This document shows positions 1-8,282 of a stretch of DNA of 64,000 nucleotides, in pieces. Position numbers and translations under genes: made by a program. This stretch comes from JAUXJB01 sp965226855 (GTDB lineage Bacteria; Myxococcota_A; UBA9160; SZUA-336): positions 124,001 to 188,000 of the forward strand of contig CBDDEE010000029.1 in NCBI GenBank assembly GCA_965226855.1. Direction: 5' to 3'. The notes below the pieces were generated by a model, which saw nothing but the letters and a program-made list of their open reading frames with translations, was not told where the DNA came from and did no database searches. The first letter of the stretch is position 1, and each line of letters starts with the position of its first letter.

Positions 1-380
1 TTTCGGCCACCACCTGACACGATGCCTAGAGGCTTCATCACATGGGGCGCCATTAGCTTGAGGGTCGCGAGCCGAACCAGATTGTGATGCATGTGCAGGA
101 ACTGTTGTATGCGCGCGCGAGCCTGCAAGGCTTGGGGATAGAGATCGTGCCACCCGTGCTTGTCCGCCAGATAGCAAACGATCGCCGACATCTCGGCGAG
201 GGCGAAGCCGTCGTCAACGATCGATGGCATCTGGCCGCGCGGGTTGACCTCGCGAGTGCGCGCCTGGTTTCCACTCGTATCTCCGAGCGTGAACCGGAGA
301 TCATTCATGAGGCACACCCAAAACACCGTTCGCGATGGTTGGCTTGCCGGGTGACCATAGATGGTGAGTGAATCCGTCAT
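1..380 (-). CDS. Glutathione S-transferase, N-terminal part (runs off left edge)
   Basis: From ATG 380 the minus strand is open for 126 codons to the window edge, so the C-terminal domain lies outside. The start (SLTIYGHPASQPSRTV) is the first strand and helix of a thioredoxin-fold GST domain. Residues 46-57 (NPRGQMPSIVDD) are the strand with the conserved Pro that positions glutathione, and AEMSAI..YLADKHG at 62-76 fills the place of the usual ES-AI-YL helix. Purine-rich GGGAGGG lies about 7 bases before the ATG. Family members conjugate glutathione to electrophiles or serve aromatic and halogenated compound catabolism in the cytoplasm. The substrate cannot be told. Confidence 0.8.
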   Translation of the reverse strand, partial: MTDSLTIYGHPASQPSRTVFWVCLMNDLRFTLGDTSGNQARTREVNPRGQMPSIVDDGFALAEMSAIVCYLADKHGWHDLYPQALQARARIQQFLHMHHNLVRLATLKLMAPHVMKPLGIVSGGGR

Positions 381-637
381 GAACGTCCCTCCCTTGCCTG
401 GCTTGCTTCGTCTCGGAGTCTTGGAAGCATACGCCGATACGCGAAAGGGATAGCTCTGGAGCTCACGGCCAGAAAGTCCGTGGCCGCGCCCTGGCCCAGC
501 CGCTCCGCTGACGGAAACTGGGTCTCCTCCAGGTCGATCAATCGGGCTTCCTCGAGGGTCGGTAAACGAGTACGTTACGTCCTGTTCGTACGACTGGTCG
601 ATGTCTGGCGACGCGGTCTGAGCCAGAGGAGTAGGGG

Positions 638-3415
638 ATGAGGCGGCTTGCGATCGTCGTTGGCTCGGGCGCGGCTCTCGCCGTCCTCGTCTATGTCGGC
701 GCATCGTTGTTTCTCGCCGCCATGCGCATCGACTACAGCGAGTCGCTAGCGGTCCAGCTCACGAAGATTACCGGGCGCGAGGTGCGGCTTGGCAACGTCT
801 CTCGGCTCGCAGGCGTGCTTCGTCCACGGATCGAGATCGAGAATCTGGTCATGCTGGCCGAATCCGAGGGCAACGAGGAGATCGCCAGGATCGAACGCAC
901 AGTGATCGGCCTAGATCTAGTGCCGCTCCTGCGAGGAGTCGTTCACGTTGACAACATCGAGCTGTATGGTGTCCGACTTGCCATCTCGACGGACGCCGCG
1001 GGGGAGCTCGAATGGAAGCCGAGCTTCGAAGCCACCTTCACGTCGGAGTCCGGCGAAGGTATGGGGGTAGAAATCGATGATCTCGACCTGAGCGATGTAG
1101 AGATCGTCTACCGCGACGGGGTTACGGGGGAGACCACCAGGTCGCGACTCGATAGCCTCCGGCTCGACCTCGAGGAAGGGGGGCGGAGGGCCGAGCTCGT
1201 GGCATCGGGGGCGGTCGATGGGGTGGAGTTCGAGCTCGAGGGTCGGCTCGAACGGATCACAGACGACACGCTGCAGGGGTATGTTGGCGAGTTCGAGGGC
1301 CGCCTCGAGCAGGGGCGGATCGAGGCCGCGGGGACTGTAATTTCCCCGCTGGAGCTGCGCGGCGTGGACTTCAGGTTCACAGCTCGACTGACCGAGCCGT
1401 TGCTCGTCGGGGGCGTCGAGCTGCCGCCCGCCGTAGCGACCGGCTGGCTGCGAGACCGCGAAGGCCAGCTTGGCCTCGAGGATCTCGAGATCGAGATCGC
1501 GCGCGAGTCGAACCGCCTGAGCGTGAGCGGGGACGTGAGCGACCTGATCGGGGATCCCAAGCTGCAGCTGGAGTTACGTGTCGAGCTACAGGACGCGAGC
1601 TTTCTGACGCAGCTCATCGATCTCGAACTGCCGGAGCTCGGACCCATCGATGGCTCCGCGCTGCTGGCATCAGCCGATGGAGCGTTTCACCTGGCTGATG
1701 TTGAAGTCGAGGTTGGCGCGGAGGGGGGCCCACGGCTGAGCGCACAGGGCACGGTCTCCGATCTGACCGGCTTGCGGGACGTAGAGCTCGATGTGAGCGT
1801 CAGTGCCGAGGACGTACGCGACTTTGCACCGGAGCTTCTTGCGGAGCGCTTCTCGCTCGGACCCGTACGCGGGAGCGCGCGGCTAACCGGCGCAGGAGAC
1901 GTATTCCACCTCGAATCGATCGACCTCGAGGCGGGAGCGCACGATGCGCTCTGGACCCGCGTGACCGGGCGCATCGACATGGTGCCCGGCGACCTACACC
2001 TGGACCTAGTCGCTCGGCTCGAGTCGACGCGGTCGAGCGAGCTCGAGCGGATCCTCGAGGTCGACCTGCCTGACCTCGAGCCGCTGCGCGCTTTGATCGG
2101 CATACGTGGCGGCTCCCTGGGAGTGGACGCCGAGCTGATCGAGGTCCACCTCGGAGAGGGCGGCGACGTGTTGGTCAACGTGACGGGCGAGGTGCTCGAC
2201 CTCACCGACGCGGCGCGCGCACGCGTGCACTTCGAGCTGAGCGCGCCAGTTCTTTCGGCCGTGGGTGCGCTCTTCGATCAGGATCTGCCCGCCGTCGGCC
2301 CCGTCCGTGCCTCGGCGCGCCTCTCGACTGGTCGGAACCGCTGGGCGCTCCGCGGCCTGAAGGTGGAGATCGGCGAGACGATCGTGTCGGGCTCGGCCGC
2401 GCTCTCGAACGCAGCCGACGGGCGTCCGCGGCTCTCGATCGAGCTGGAGGCTCCTCGCATCCACCTCGCGTCGACGCCACCGCCCCTTTTGCAAGAGCGG
2501 CCGCCTGCACCCGAGGAGCGCTGGTGGAGGCAGGAGATTCCTCTCGCTCCGATAAGAGCGCTGGATGGCGACCTCGTCCTGAGAGTCGATGCGTTGACCA
2601 CAGAGCAGGAGCGCCTGCTCGAGAATCTGACGTTGCACCTCGCGCTCGATCAGGGCGTTCTGACGGTGGATCCACTGTCGTTCTCCTTCGAGGGAGGGAA
2701 GCTAGATGGCGAAGCACGCCTCGACGCCCGGAGCTCCGAGCCGAGCTGGAGCCTGCGCCTCCGAGGCAAGGGTATCGATCTGGCGCGAGTCTCGTCGCGT
2801 TTCACAGATCGCGAGATTGTCTCGGGGCTGGCGCTCGCCTCGTTCGACCTCTCTTCTCGCGGGACGAACGCACTAGCGCTTTTGTACGCGCTCGACGGCG
2901 ATCTCAACTTTGTGCTGCGTCAGGGGCACCTATCATCGGACTACGCGCTCCTGTTCCAGAAAGACATACTGCGTGCACTCGCTTTCAAGGGAGGCCAGGC
3001 GGAGACGCTTCCAATCAGCTGTCTGATCGTCGACCTCGAACTGGAGCGGGGCGTCGCTGAGTTCCGCAAAGTTTTGATCGACTCGAAGCAAGCGTTTGTC
3101 CACGTCACCGGCAAAATCAATTTTCGCAAGGAGCGTTACGACCTGCTGCTGACACCCAAAGTCAAGAAGGCGAGCCTCTTCTCGGTGATCGTTCCGGTGA
3201 CCGTTACGGGATCACTCGACGCTCCCGTCATCCGGGCCAGCAGGAGGGCGCTTGCTCGCGATGCCTCGAAAGCGGTCGTGGGAAACATTCTGGTGCCCGG
3301 GGCCGGCCTCCTCGCACCATTTCTGCGCTCGGGATCCCGCGGCCGCGATCCCTGCGCCACGGCAGTCACAGCGTACGTCGCCTCCCAGACAGCAGCGACC
3401 GCGGAGTCACCATGA
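638..3415 (+). CDS. AsmA family protein
   Basis: A 925-residue protein with one N-terminal membrane segment (about residues 4-29), then a long repetitive beta-rich region full of L-x-L-x-L and D-L-E patterns. The C-terminal portion (about 690-880) has the AsmA signature region ending in GKINFRKERYDLLLTPKV. AsmA-like proteins are anchored in the inner membrane, reach into the periplasm and are linked to outer-membrane lipid transport or assembly. AGGAGTAGGGG lies just before the ATG. The length is within the large AsmA/YhdP-like range. No partner gene is adjacent; the next genes are small secreted proteins. Family membership is fairly certain, the precise role is not. Confidence 0.88.
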   Translation: MRRLAIVVGSGAALAVLVYVGASLFLAAMRIDYSESLAVQLTKITGREVRLGNVSRLAGVLRPRIEIENLVMLAESEGNEEIARIERTVIGLDLVPLLRGVVHVDNIELYGVRLAISTDAAGELEWKPSFEATFTSESGEGMGVEIDDLDLSDVEIVYRDGVTGETTRSRLDSLRLDLEEGGRRAELVASGAVDGVEFELEGRLERITDDTLQGYVGEFEGRLEQGRIEAAGTVISPLELRGVDFRFTARLTEPLLVGGVELPPAVATGWLRDREGQLGLEDLEIEIARESNRLSVSGDVSDLIGDPKLQLELRVELQDASFLTQLIDLELPELGPIDGSALLASADGAFHLADVEVEVGAEGGPRLSAQGTVSDLTGLRDVELDVSVSAEDVRDFAPELLAERFSLGPVRGSARLTGAGDVFHLESIDLEAGAHDALWTRVTGRIDMVPGDLHLDLVARLESTRSSELERILEVDLPDLEPLRALIGIRGGSLGVDAELIEVHLGEGGDVLVNVTGEVLDLTDAARARVHFELSAPVLSAVGALFDQDLPAVGPVRASARLSTGRNRWALRGLKVEIGETIVSGSAALSNAADGRPRLSIELEAPRIHLASTPPPLLQERPPAPEERWWRQEIPLAPIRALDGDLVLRVDALTTEQERLLENLTLHLALDQGVLTVDPLSFSFEGGKLDGEARLDARSSEPSWSLRLRGKGIDLARVSSRFTDREIVSGLALASFDLSSRGTNALALLYALDGDLNFVLRQGHLSSDYALLFQKDILRALAFKGGQAETLPISCLIVDLELERGVAEFRKVLIDSKQAFVHVTGKINFRKERYDLLLTPKVKKASLFSVIVPVTVTGSLDAPVIRASRRALARDASKAVVGNILVPGAGLLAPFLRSGSRGRDPCATAVTAYVASQTAATAESP

Positions 3416-3532
3416 GCATACCGCTTACAGGTCGCTGGTAATTTTCCCAGGCGGAGTATAGTGTGCAACACTTCGGCGCCAAGCCCTTACGTCCGTCTCC
3501 CGTGGTAGGCTGTGGATCGAAGGAGTTAGCCA

Positions 3533-4028
3533 ATGATGTTGGGCATTCGCTGTGTGATGCTCGCGTGTCTCGCATGCCTCGTCTCCGGGAACGCGCGCGC
3601 CCAGGAGTTCTTCATCTACGCAAATGAGGGTCAGAGCGACGCGAAGCAGGAGCAGGACAAGTTCGAGTGCTATGGCTGGGCGAAGTCGAACACGGGGTTC
3701 GACCCGATGGCACCGCCGACGGCCACGGCGCCACCTCCGAAGAAGCAAGCGGCCCAGGGCGGTGCCGGCAGGGGCGCGCTGCGCGGACTCGCCTTGGGTA
3801 CCGCCGTGGGCGCCGTCAGGGGCAGCGGCGGCAAGCAATCCCGCGCCATCGGTGCGGCCGCTGGCGGCCTGGTTGGCGGGATGCGCAGATCGGATCAGAG
3901 ACGCCAGGGAAGAGGCAGAGCTCAAGGCCTGGGAGCAGGATCAGGTCGCGAGCTACCAGCGCAATCGGAACAACTACAACCGGGCTTACGGCGCCTGTCT
4001 CGAGGGACGCGGCTATACCGTCAGATAG
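3533..4028 (+). pseudogene. Secreted glycine-zipper protein, frameshifted
   Basis: The first frame encodes a signal peptide (about 24 residues ending NARAQ), a polar domain with FECYGWAKSNTGFDP, and a Gly/Ala-rich zipper near residues 80-120 (RGALRGLALGTAVGAVRG). Near 3,895-3,905 the homologous reading jumps to another frame that continues with EEAELKAWEQDQVASYQRN and ends YNRAYGACLEGRGYTVR at 4028, a typical C-terminus of this family of small cell-envelope proteins. Without the shift the protein would be about 165 residues. A one-base assembly error or a real frameshift are both possible. Function unknown. Confidence 0.7.
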
Positions 4029-4052
4029 CCGTTAGTGAGCGGGGGGAGCCAA

Positions 4053-4463
4053 GTGACCAAGCGAGCGAGTGCACTCCTGAGCGTGTGGGCGTTCTTGTCG
4101 GCGGGCCCGGCCTCGGCCGCTACTTTCGATGGCTCTACTGAGCTCATCTGCAGCTTCATGGAAGCGATCGAGTGCGACAGGGAAGGAACCTGCGCCGAAG
4201 GTGAGGCGGATGATGTGCTCCTCGCCGACTTCGTCCGGATCGACTTCAAGAAGAAGCAGATGACGCTGCTCGATGAGGAACGCCGCGGGGAGACGACGGC
4301 GATCCAGAGGATCGAGAAGCTGGAGGATCGGCTGATGCTTCAGGGCATCGAAGGAGCGCGAGGTTGGAGCTTGACCATCGCCTACGACTCGGGAGACACC
4401 GTCCTCGCGGTCTCCGGGAGCGGGGCTGCATTCGTCGCCTTCGGAGAGTGCACAAGGCTCTGA
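4053..4463 (+). CDS. Small exported protein of unknown function
   Basis: A 136-residue protein with a signal peptide (MTKRASALLSVWAFLSAG, cleavage near PASAA). The mature part has two Cys pairs (CSFMEAIEC, CDREGTC), a basic stretch FKKKQMTLLDEER and a C-terminal GWSLTIAYDSGDTVLAVSG. I chose GTG 4053 because GGGGGGAG precedes it by about 7 bases and it starts the signal peptide cleanly; an in-frame GTG at 4035 is also possible. It follows the glycine-zipper gene by 24 bases and is probably co-transcribed. I do not recognise a named family. Confidence 0.7.
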   Translation: MTKRASALLSVWAFLSAGPASAATFDGSTELICSFMEAIECDREGTCAEGEADDVLLADFVRIDFKKKQMTLLDEERRGETTAIQRIEKLEDRLMLQGIEGARGWSLTIAYDSGDTVLAVSGSGAAFVAFGECTRL

Positions 4464-4510
4464 CGCTGAACTTGACAGACAGGTCGAGCCGGTAGCCAAG
4501 ACGTGGAGCG

Positions 4511-4879
4511 ATGAAGACGACCACAACGTACTGGAACGCGCTGGTGCCGGGAGCGGGGCCCCGCTGGACCGCGCCAGAGGGGCTCGAGGGCATCGCCGAG
4601 GAGATCACCCTCGCTGTCGACGAGCATACGGGCGACTACACGCGACTAACTCGATTCCTGCCAGGAGCGGACACCACGCCGTTTGGAAGCAGAGTGCACG
4701 ACTACCCCGAGGAGATCATCGTTCTCGAGGGAAGCCTCTACGACGCGGCCGTCGACCGGTGGCTCCGCACGGGAGACTACGCTAGCCGCCCCCCGGGTGA
4801 GGTCCACGGGCCCTTTAGGAGCGAGGACGGCTGCACGGTCCTCGAAGTTTCGTTTCCCAGCCAGCGAGCGGGGATCTGA
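4511..4879 (+). CDS. Cupin-domain protein (ChrR-like)
   Basis: A 122-residue single-domain protein. The cupin core is visible as HDYPEEIIVLEGSLYD (about 60-75) and GDYASRPPGEVHGPF (about 88-102), with Glu and His residues in the usual metal-binding places. This resembles the anti-sigma ChrR-type cupin domain standing alone, often annotated as a cupin of unknown substrate. GGAGCG precedes the ATG. It overlaps nothing and is followed after a few bases by a GNAT gene, so the two are likely one transcript. The metal and ligand are unknown. Confidence 0.8.
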   Translation: MKTTTTYWNALVPGAGPRWTAPEGLEGIAEEITLAVDEHTGDYTRLTRFLPGADTTPFGSRVHDYPEEIIVLEGSLYDAAVDRWLRTGDYASRPPGEVHGPFRSEDGCTVLEVSFPSQRAGI

Positions 4880-4900
4880 TCGTTGGTGCGCGAGTCACCA

Positions 4901-5341
4901 ATGGTGTCCATCCGCAGGGCGACGGCCGCCGATGAAGCGGAGATTCTCGACTTGATGGCCGAGCTCCAGAATTTCGCGGCTACCAGTGACGTTCCGCGAG
5001 ATGACGCAACGTGGCGTGCGGGGTTCCGCCAGGTTCTCGCCGGGCCAGACCGGGGTGCCGCCGTCGTGGCCCAGGACGACGCCGGTCTCCTCGGCTTTGT
5101 CACCGTCTCTTTCAACCTCGCCATGAGGTACGGTGGCTTCTACGCCCAGATCGAGGAATTGATCGTGAGCGCGCAGTCCCGGGGACAGCACCTCGGCGCC
5201 CGACTCGTGAACGCTGCGATCGAAGCCAGCCGCGAGCGCAACTGCCGCGAGATCGGTCTTTACGCGCTCGAGCGCAGCAGGCCCTTCTACGAGAAACTCG
5301 GCTTCGAGTACGCTGGACCCGAGCTGCGACAGCAACTTTAG
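4901..5341 (+). CDS. GNAT family N-acetyltransferase
   Basis: About 147 residues. It begins MVSIRRATAADEAEILDLM, the standard GNAT first strand and helix. The acetyl-CoA binding loop is visible as SAQSRGQHLGARLVNAA (R/Q-x-x-G-x-A type), and the end RPFYEKLGFEY is the conserved C-terminal Tyr/Phe motif. It transfers an acetyl group from acetyl-CoA to an amine on a small molecule or protein; the substrate is unknown. ATG 4901 fits the family start; GTG 4886 with GGGGA upstream is an alternative. Close to the cupin gene, it probably shares its transcript. Confidence 0.88.
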   Translation: MVSIRRATAADEAEILDLMAELQNFAATSDVPRDDATWRAGFRQVLAGPDRGAAVVAQDDAGLLGFVTVSFNLAMRYGGFYAQIEELIVSAQSRGQHLGARLVNAAIEASRERNCREIGLYALERSRPFYEKLGFEYAGPELRQQL

Positions 5342-5494
5342 AGCTCGCGAGCATTGATCGGCTCAGCTCGCCTCCGCGAGCTTCCAGATGCGAGCGACCT
5401 CGGCCGGCTCTGTCTGCAAGTGGGGATTGCACCGCTTCGTGTGGAGCCCGATGTTGCTTGATAGACTTGGTTCTCTCCGATGAAGGAACGCGCG

Positions 5495-6925
5495 ATGGGG
5501 ATTCGGACCGGCGCCGAGTATCGGGAGAGTCTGCGCGACGGGCGAAGCATCTACGTGGACGGCGACCGGGTGAAGGACGTGACGACCTATCCGCCGTTCG
5601 AGGGCGTCGTCAACTCGCTGGCGATGCTCTACGACCTCCAACACGACCCTGCGCACCAGGCGACACTCACCTTCGCCTCGCCCGCGGATGGTCGACTCGT
5701 AGGCCTCTCATTTATGATGGCCGATACGCCCGAAGACGTGGAGCGGCGCATGCACGCCGAGGAGTTTCGGGCGGAGGCGACGTTCGGCCTGATGGGCCGC
5801 CTCCCGGACTTCATGAACGCGTTCGTGACCGACGCCGCTGTCGCCGCTCCCTTCCTCGCTCAGAGCGACCCCCGATTCGGAGAGAATATCCGCCGCTATC
5901 ACGAGCAGTGCCGCGACAACGACTGGTGTCTCACCCACACGCTGGTCGACCCCCAGATCGATCGATCCAAGGGCCCGGGACAGCAGGCTGATCCGGACGC
6001 GGCGCTACACAGCGTCCGCGAGACCGACGACGGAATCGTCGTCCGCGGTGCGCGCATGCTCTCGACGCTCGCGCCGTTCTCCAACGAGCTCTGGGTCGGC
6101 CCGTTCTATCCCCGGAAGCCCGGAGAGGAGCGCTACACGCTCTGCTTCGCGGTTCCCATGGACGTCCCCGGGCTCAAGTTCGTCTGCCGGGAGAGCTGCG
6201 CAAGGGGTCGGAGCGCGTTCGATCGGCCGCTCTCCTCGCGCTTCGACGAGGCGGACGCCCTGGCAGTCTTCGACGACGTGCTCGTACCGTGGGAGCGCGT
6301 GTTCATCAACGGAGACATCGAGGCGTCGAACTACATTCTCGGGCACACCCCGGGCTACGCGCTGCTGCAAGCCGTCATACGGGGCACAGTCAAGCTCCGC
6401 TTCATGGCGGGTCTGGCGTGTCGCGTGGCCGAGGCGATCGGGCGAGAGACTGCGCTCCACGTCCAGGCGCAACTGGGCGAGCTCATCGCCAACGTAGAGC
6501 TTGCGAACGGTCTGGTGCGCGCGTCCGCCCACGATGTCGTGACGAGTCGGCGAGAGGGAGCATCCCTGCGCGCCCTGGCTGCCAGCCTCTGGGTGTTCAT
6601 TCCGCAAGCCCAGATGCGCGCAGCCGAGGTGATCCGTCAGGTGAGCGGCAGCGGGCTCATCATGACCCCGACAGAGAGGGACCTCGAGAATCCCGAGATT
6701 GCCTCGTACCTGGAGCAGTACCTCCAGGGGAAGAACCTCGCAACGCGCGAGCGCGTTCAGCTCTTCAAGCTGGCCTGGGACATGCTCGGGGAGCAGTTCG
6801 GAGGCCGCCAGCTCCAATACGAGTGGTTCTACGCGGGCGATCCCATGTTCACGCGCGCCCGCTTCTATCACTCGCCCGCCGTGAGCCGGTACCGGGGGCT
6901 AGTTGACCGTCTGTTGAATAGCTGA
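5495..6925 (+). CDS. 4-hydroxyphenylacetate 3-hydroxylase (HpaB) family flavin monooxygenase/dehydratase
   Basis: A 476-residue protein starting GIRTGAEYRESLRDGR, the common start of HpaB-family oxygenase components. It has the acyl-CoA-dehydrogenase-like fold order: an N-terminal helical domain to about 145, a middle beta domain with DDGIVVRGARMLSTLAPFSN, and a C-terminal helical domain ending in the tetramer region MLGEQFGGRQLQYEWFYAGDP. Enzymes of this family use reduced FAD, supplied by a separate reductase, to ortho-hydroxylate phenols; relatives are 4-hydroxybutyryl-CoA dehydratases. ATG 5495 is chosen because AAGGAA lies 7 bases upstream; ATG 5480 is the alternative. No flavin reductase gene lies nearby, so the partner must be encoded elsewhere. 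Confidence 0.9.
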   Translation: MGIRTGAEYRESLRDGRSIYVDGDRVKDVTTYPPFEGVVNSLAMLYDLQHDPAHQATLTFASPADGRLVGLSFMMADTPEDVERRMHAEEFRAEATFGLMGRLPDFMNAFVTDAAVAAPFLAQSDPRFGENIRRYHEQCRDNDWCLTHTLVDPQIDRSKGPGQQADPDAALHSVRETDDGIVVRGARMLSTLAPFSNELWVGPFYPRKPGEERYTLCFAVPMDVPGLKFVCRESCARGRSAFDRPLSSRFDEADALAVFDDVLVPWERVFINGDIEASNYILGHTPGYALLQAVIRGTVKLRFMAGLACRVAEAIGRETALHVQAQLGELIANVELANGLVRASAHDVVTSRREGASLRALAASLWVFIPQAQMRAAEVIRQVSGSGLIMTPTERDLENPEIASYLEQYLQGKNLATRERVQLFKLAWDMLGEQFGGRQLQYEWFYAGDPMFTRARFYHSPAVSRYRGLVDRLLNS

Positions 6926-7072
6926 CGATCCGAACGGCGAGCTATCGGTCCGCGCACCGCTGATCGCAGGCGTCAGGCCGAGCGCGCCCTCGGCTCGGGG
7001 TCCTGCGAGCTTGACAGGGTTCGACCCTGCAACGAAAATCCGGACAGCTTCGCTCGCATGGAGGAGAAGGGA

Positions 7073-7645
7073 ATGCGATCTATCTTTTGCCTGTCGATGC
7101 TCGCCATCGCTCTTTCCAGCTGCCAAACAGGGATCCAGGGGCACTACGAGATCAACGCCCGAGCGCCCTTCGACACCTACACCAGCTTTGCTTGGATCTC
7201 AGCGGAGCCGCTTGTTCGGCCGCAGATCGGAGTCGCGTCTGGACCGAGCATCAGGATCTCGCCGATCATGGAGCAGAGCATCCGCGAAGCAGTCGACTGG
7301 AGGCTCTTGCAGAAGGGCTACGCAAAGCGCACGAATCCAGAGTCTGCGGATCTGGTCGTCTCCTTCTCGGTCGGGGCGCGGGAGAGAATCCAGGTGACCT
7401 CTTCGCCCGCACGTGCCGGCTATCGGTATGGCGCATACACCGGTGGGTGGCAGTCCGACGTCCGGAGCTATACCGAGGGCATCCTCTCGATTGACGTGTT
7501 CGACAGGCAGGCCAAGCAGGCAGTCTGGCATGGCTGGGCGACGAAGCGGCTAAATAGGACGATGGACCAGGAGAGGAGAACGGCCCTGATAAAGGAGGCT
7601 GTTGATGCGGTCCTCGAGTCGTTTCCGGCTCAGAACACGCAGTAG
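7073..7645 (+). CDS. DUF4136-type lipoprotein
   Basis: A 190-residue lipoprotein: MRSIFCLSMLAIALSSC gives a signal peptide with lipobox LSSC. The mature part starts with YEINARAPFDTYTSFAWI and ends with a helix carrying ALIKEAVDAVLESFP, the pattern of DUF4136 domain proteins. ATG 7073 has GGAGAAGGG directly upstream; an in-frame ATG at 7058 lies inside that ribosome site. Probably sits in the outer membrane. Role unknown. A second, diverged lipoprotein of the same general kind is at 26474. Confidence 0.78.
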   Translation: MRSIFCLSMLAIALSSCQTGIQGHYEINARAPFDTYTSFAWISAEPLVRPQIGVASGPSIRISPIMEQSIREAVDWRLLQKGYAKRTNPESADLVVSFSVGARERIQVTSSPARAGYRYGAYTGGWQSDVRSYTEGILSIDVFDRQAKQAVWHGWATKRLNRTMDQERRTALIKEAVDAVLESFPAQNTQ

Positions 7646-7740
7646 GCCACCGGGCCAAGCTGGTCGGCGAAGGTCAGGGCTTGGAGTCATCCGAAGCCAC
7701 ACAGAAGGTGCCTTGTTCCCCGCTCGAGGTCGATGGTGCC

Positions 7741-8145
7741 TTAGCGTATGAGGTCGACAAGCAAGCTGTTCGAAACGAGTCGACTGATCCCGGCCTTATT
7801 GAGCTCCTCGATCCAGCTCTGCCACTCCGGATCGGCCTGCCGCTTCGCGTTATTGGCGGCAAACGCGGCGAGGCTTGGGTGATCAATCACGATCGAGATG
7901 GTGCCGGTGTTGGGTCCGGCAAAGGCCGCCTGAAAGATCCGCGAAGCCGGGACGCCGAGGCGCCTCCTGATCGCCAACGCCTGGGCGTTGCGCTGCAGGT
8001 AGGCACCCAGCTGACCCGGTTGCACCTCGACCAGGATTACCTGCCTCACCGCGGGCCCCTCCGCCTGTGCGGCCGAGACTGCCGGCAGACCCACCAGCAC
8101 GGCGAGGAGTGTTAGAAGAGCCATTCGTCTCACGATTCTCGGCAT
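7741..8145 (-). CDS. Exported alpha/beta-barrel (ABM/NIPSNAP-like) small protein
   Basis: A 134-residue protein with a signal peptide (MALLTLLAVLVGLPAVSA). The mature part VRQVILVEVQPGQLGAYLQR ... PNTGTISIVIDHPSLAAFA ... DPEWQSWIEEL has the strand-helix-strand layout of dimeric alpha/beta-barrel proteins. The protein at 42114-42425 shares the same layout (PGTITYILEFDDM, then FAEK and a Gln/Glu-rich helix), so the two look like distant relatives. Function unknown. It converges with the lipoprotein gene that ends at 7645. Confidence 0.65.
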   Translation of the reverse strand: MPRIVRRMALLTLLAVLVGLPAVSAAQAEGPAVRQVILVEVQPGQLGAYLQRNAQALAIRRRLGVPASRIFQAAFAGPNTGTISIVIDHPSLAAFAANNAKRQADPEWQSWIEELNKAGISRLVSNSLLVDLIR

Positions 8146-8233
8146 GCGAGCCTCCGTTCACCCCCGCGCACAGCAACATACTACAGAGCCCCCTACCGAA
8201 GGCCGTCTTCTCCTGGGCGTCTGACTCGTAGCC

Positions 8234-8282
8234 CTCTGGTGATTTCCCGCCCTACCACATCGGCGTGGAGGATGGCGCCTAG
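8234..8282 (-). pseudogene. Nucleotide cyclase gene fragment, downstream side of the IS composite
   Basis: Read on the minus strand from CTAG 8279-8282, the codons give L-G-A-I-L-H-A-D-V-V-G, which continues in frame from the piece at 12269-12299. Joined, they read ERRLGAILHADVVG, the start of class III adenylate/guanylate cyclases. Homology is lost after about 20 codons in total, so the rest of the gene is gone or rearranged. Only a short match, but frame continuity across the duplicated CTAG supports it. Confidence 0.45.

Noticed and set aside
1108..3060. Several open frames opposite and within the AsmA gene
   Set aside because: No domains, Arg/Ser-rich translations; chance frames.
7005..7030. 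T-arm-like ACAGGGTTCGACCCTG near 7,015
   Set aside because: No anticodon arm or acceptor can be paired with it; probably a chance hairpin.
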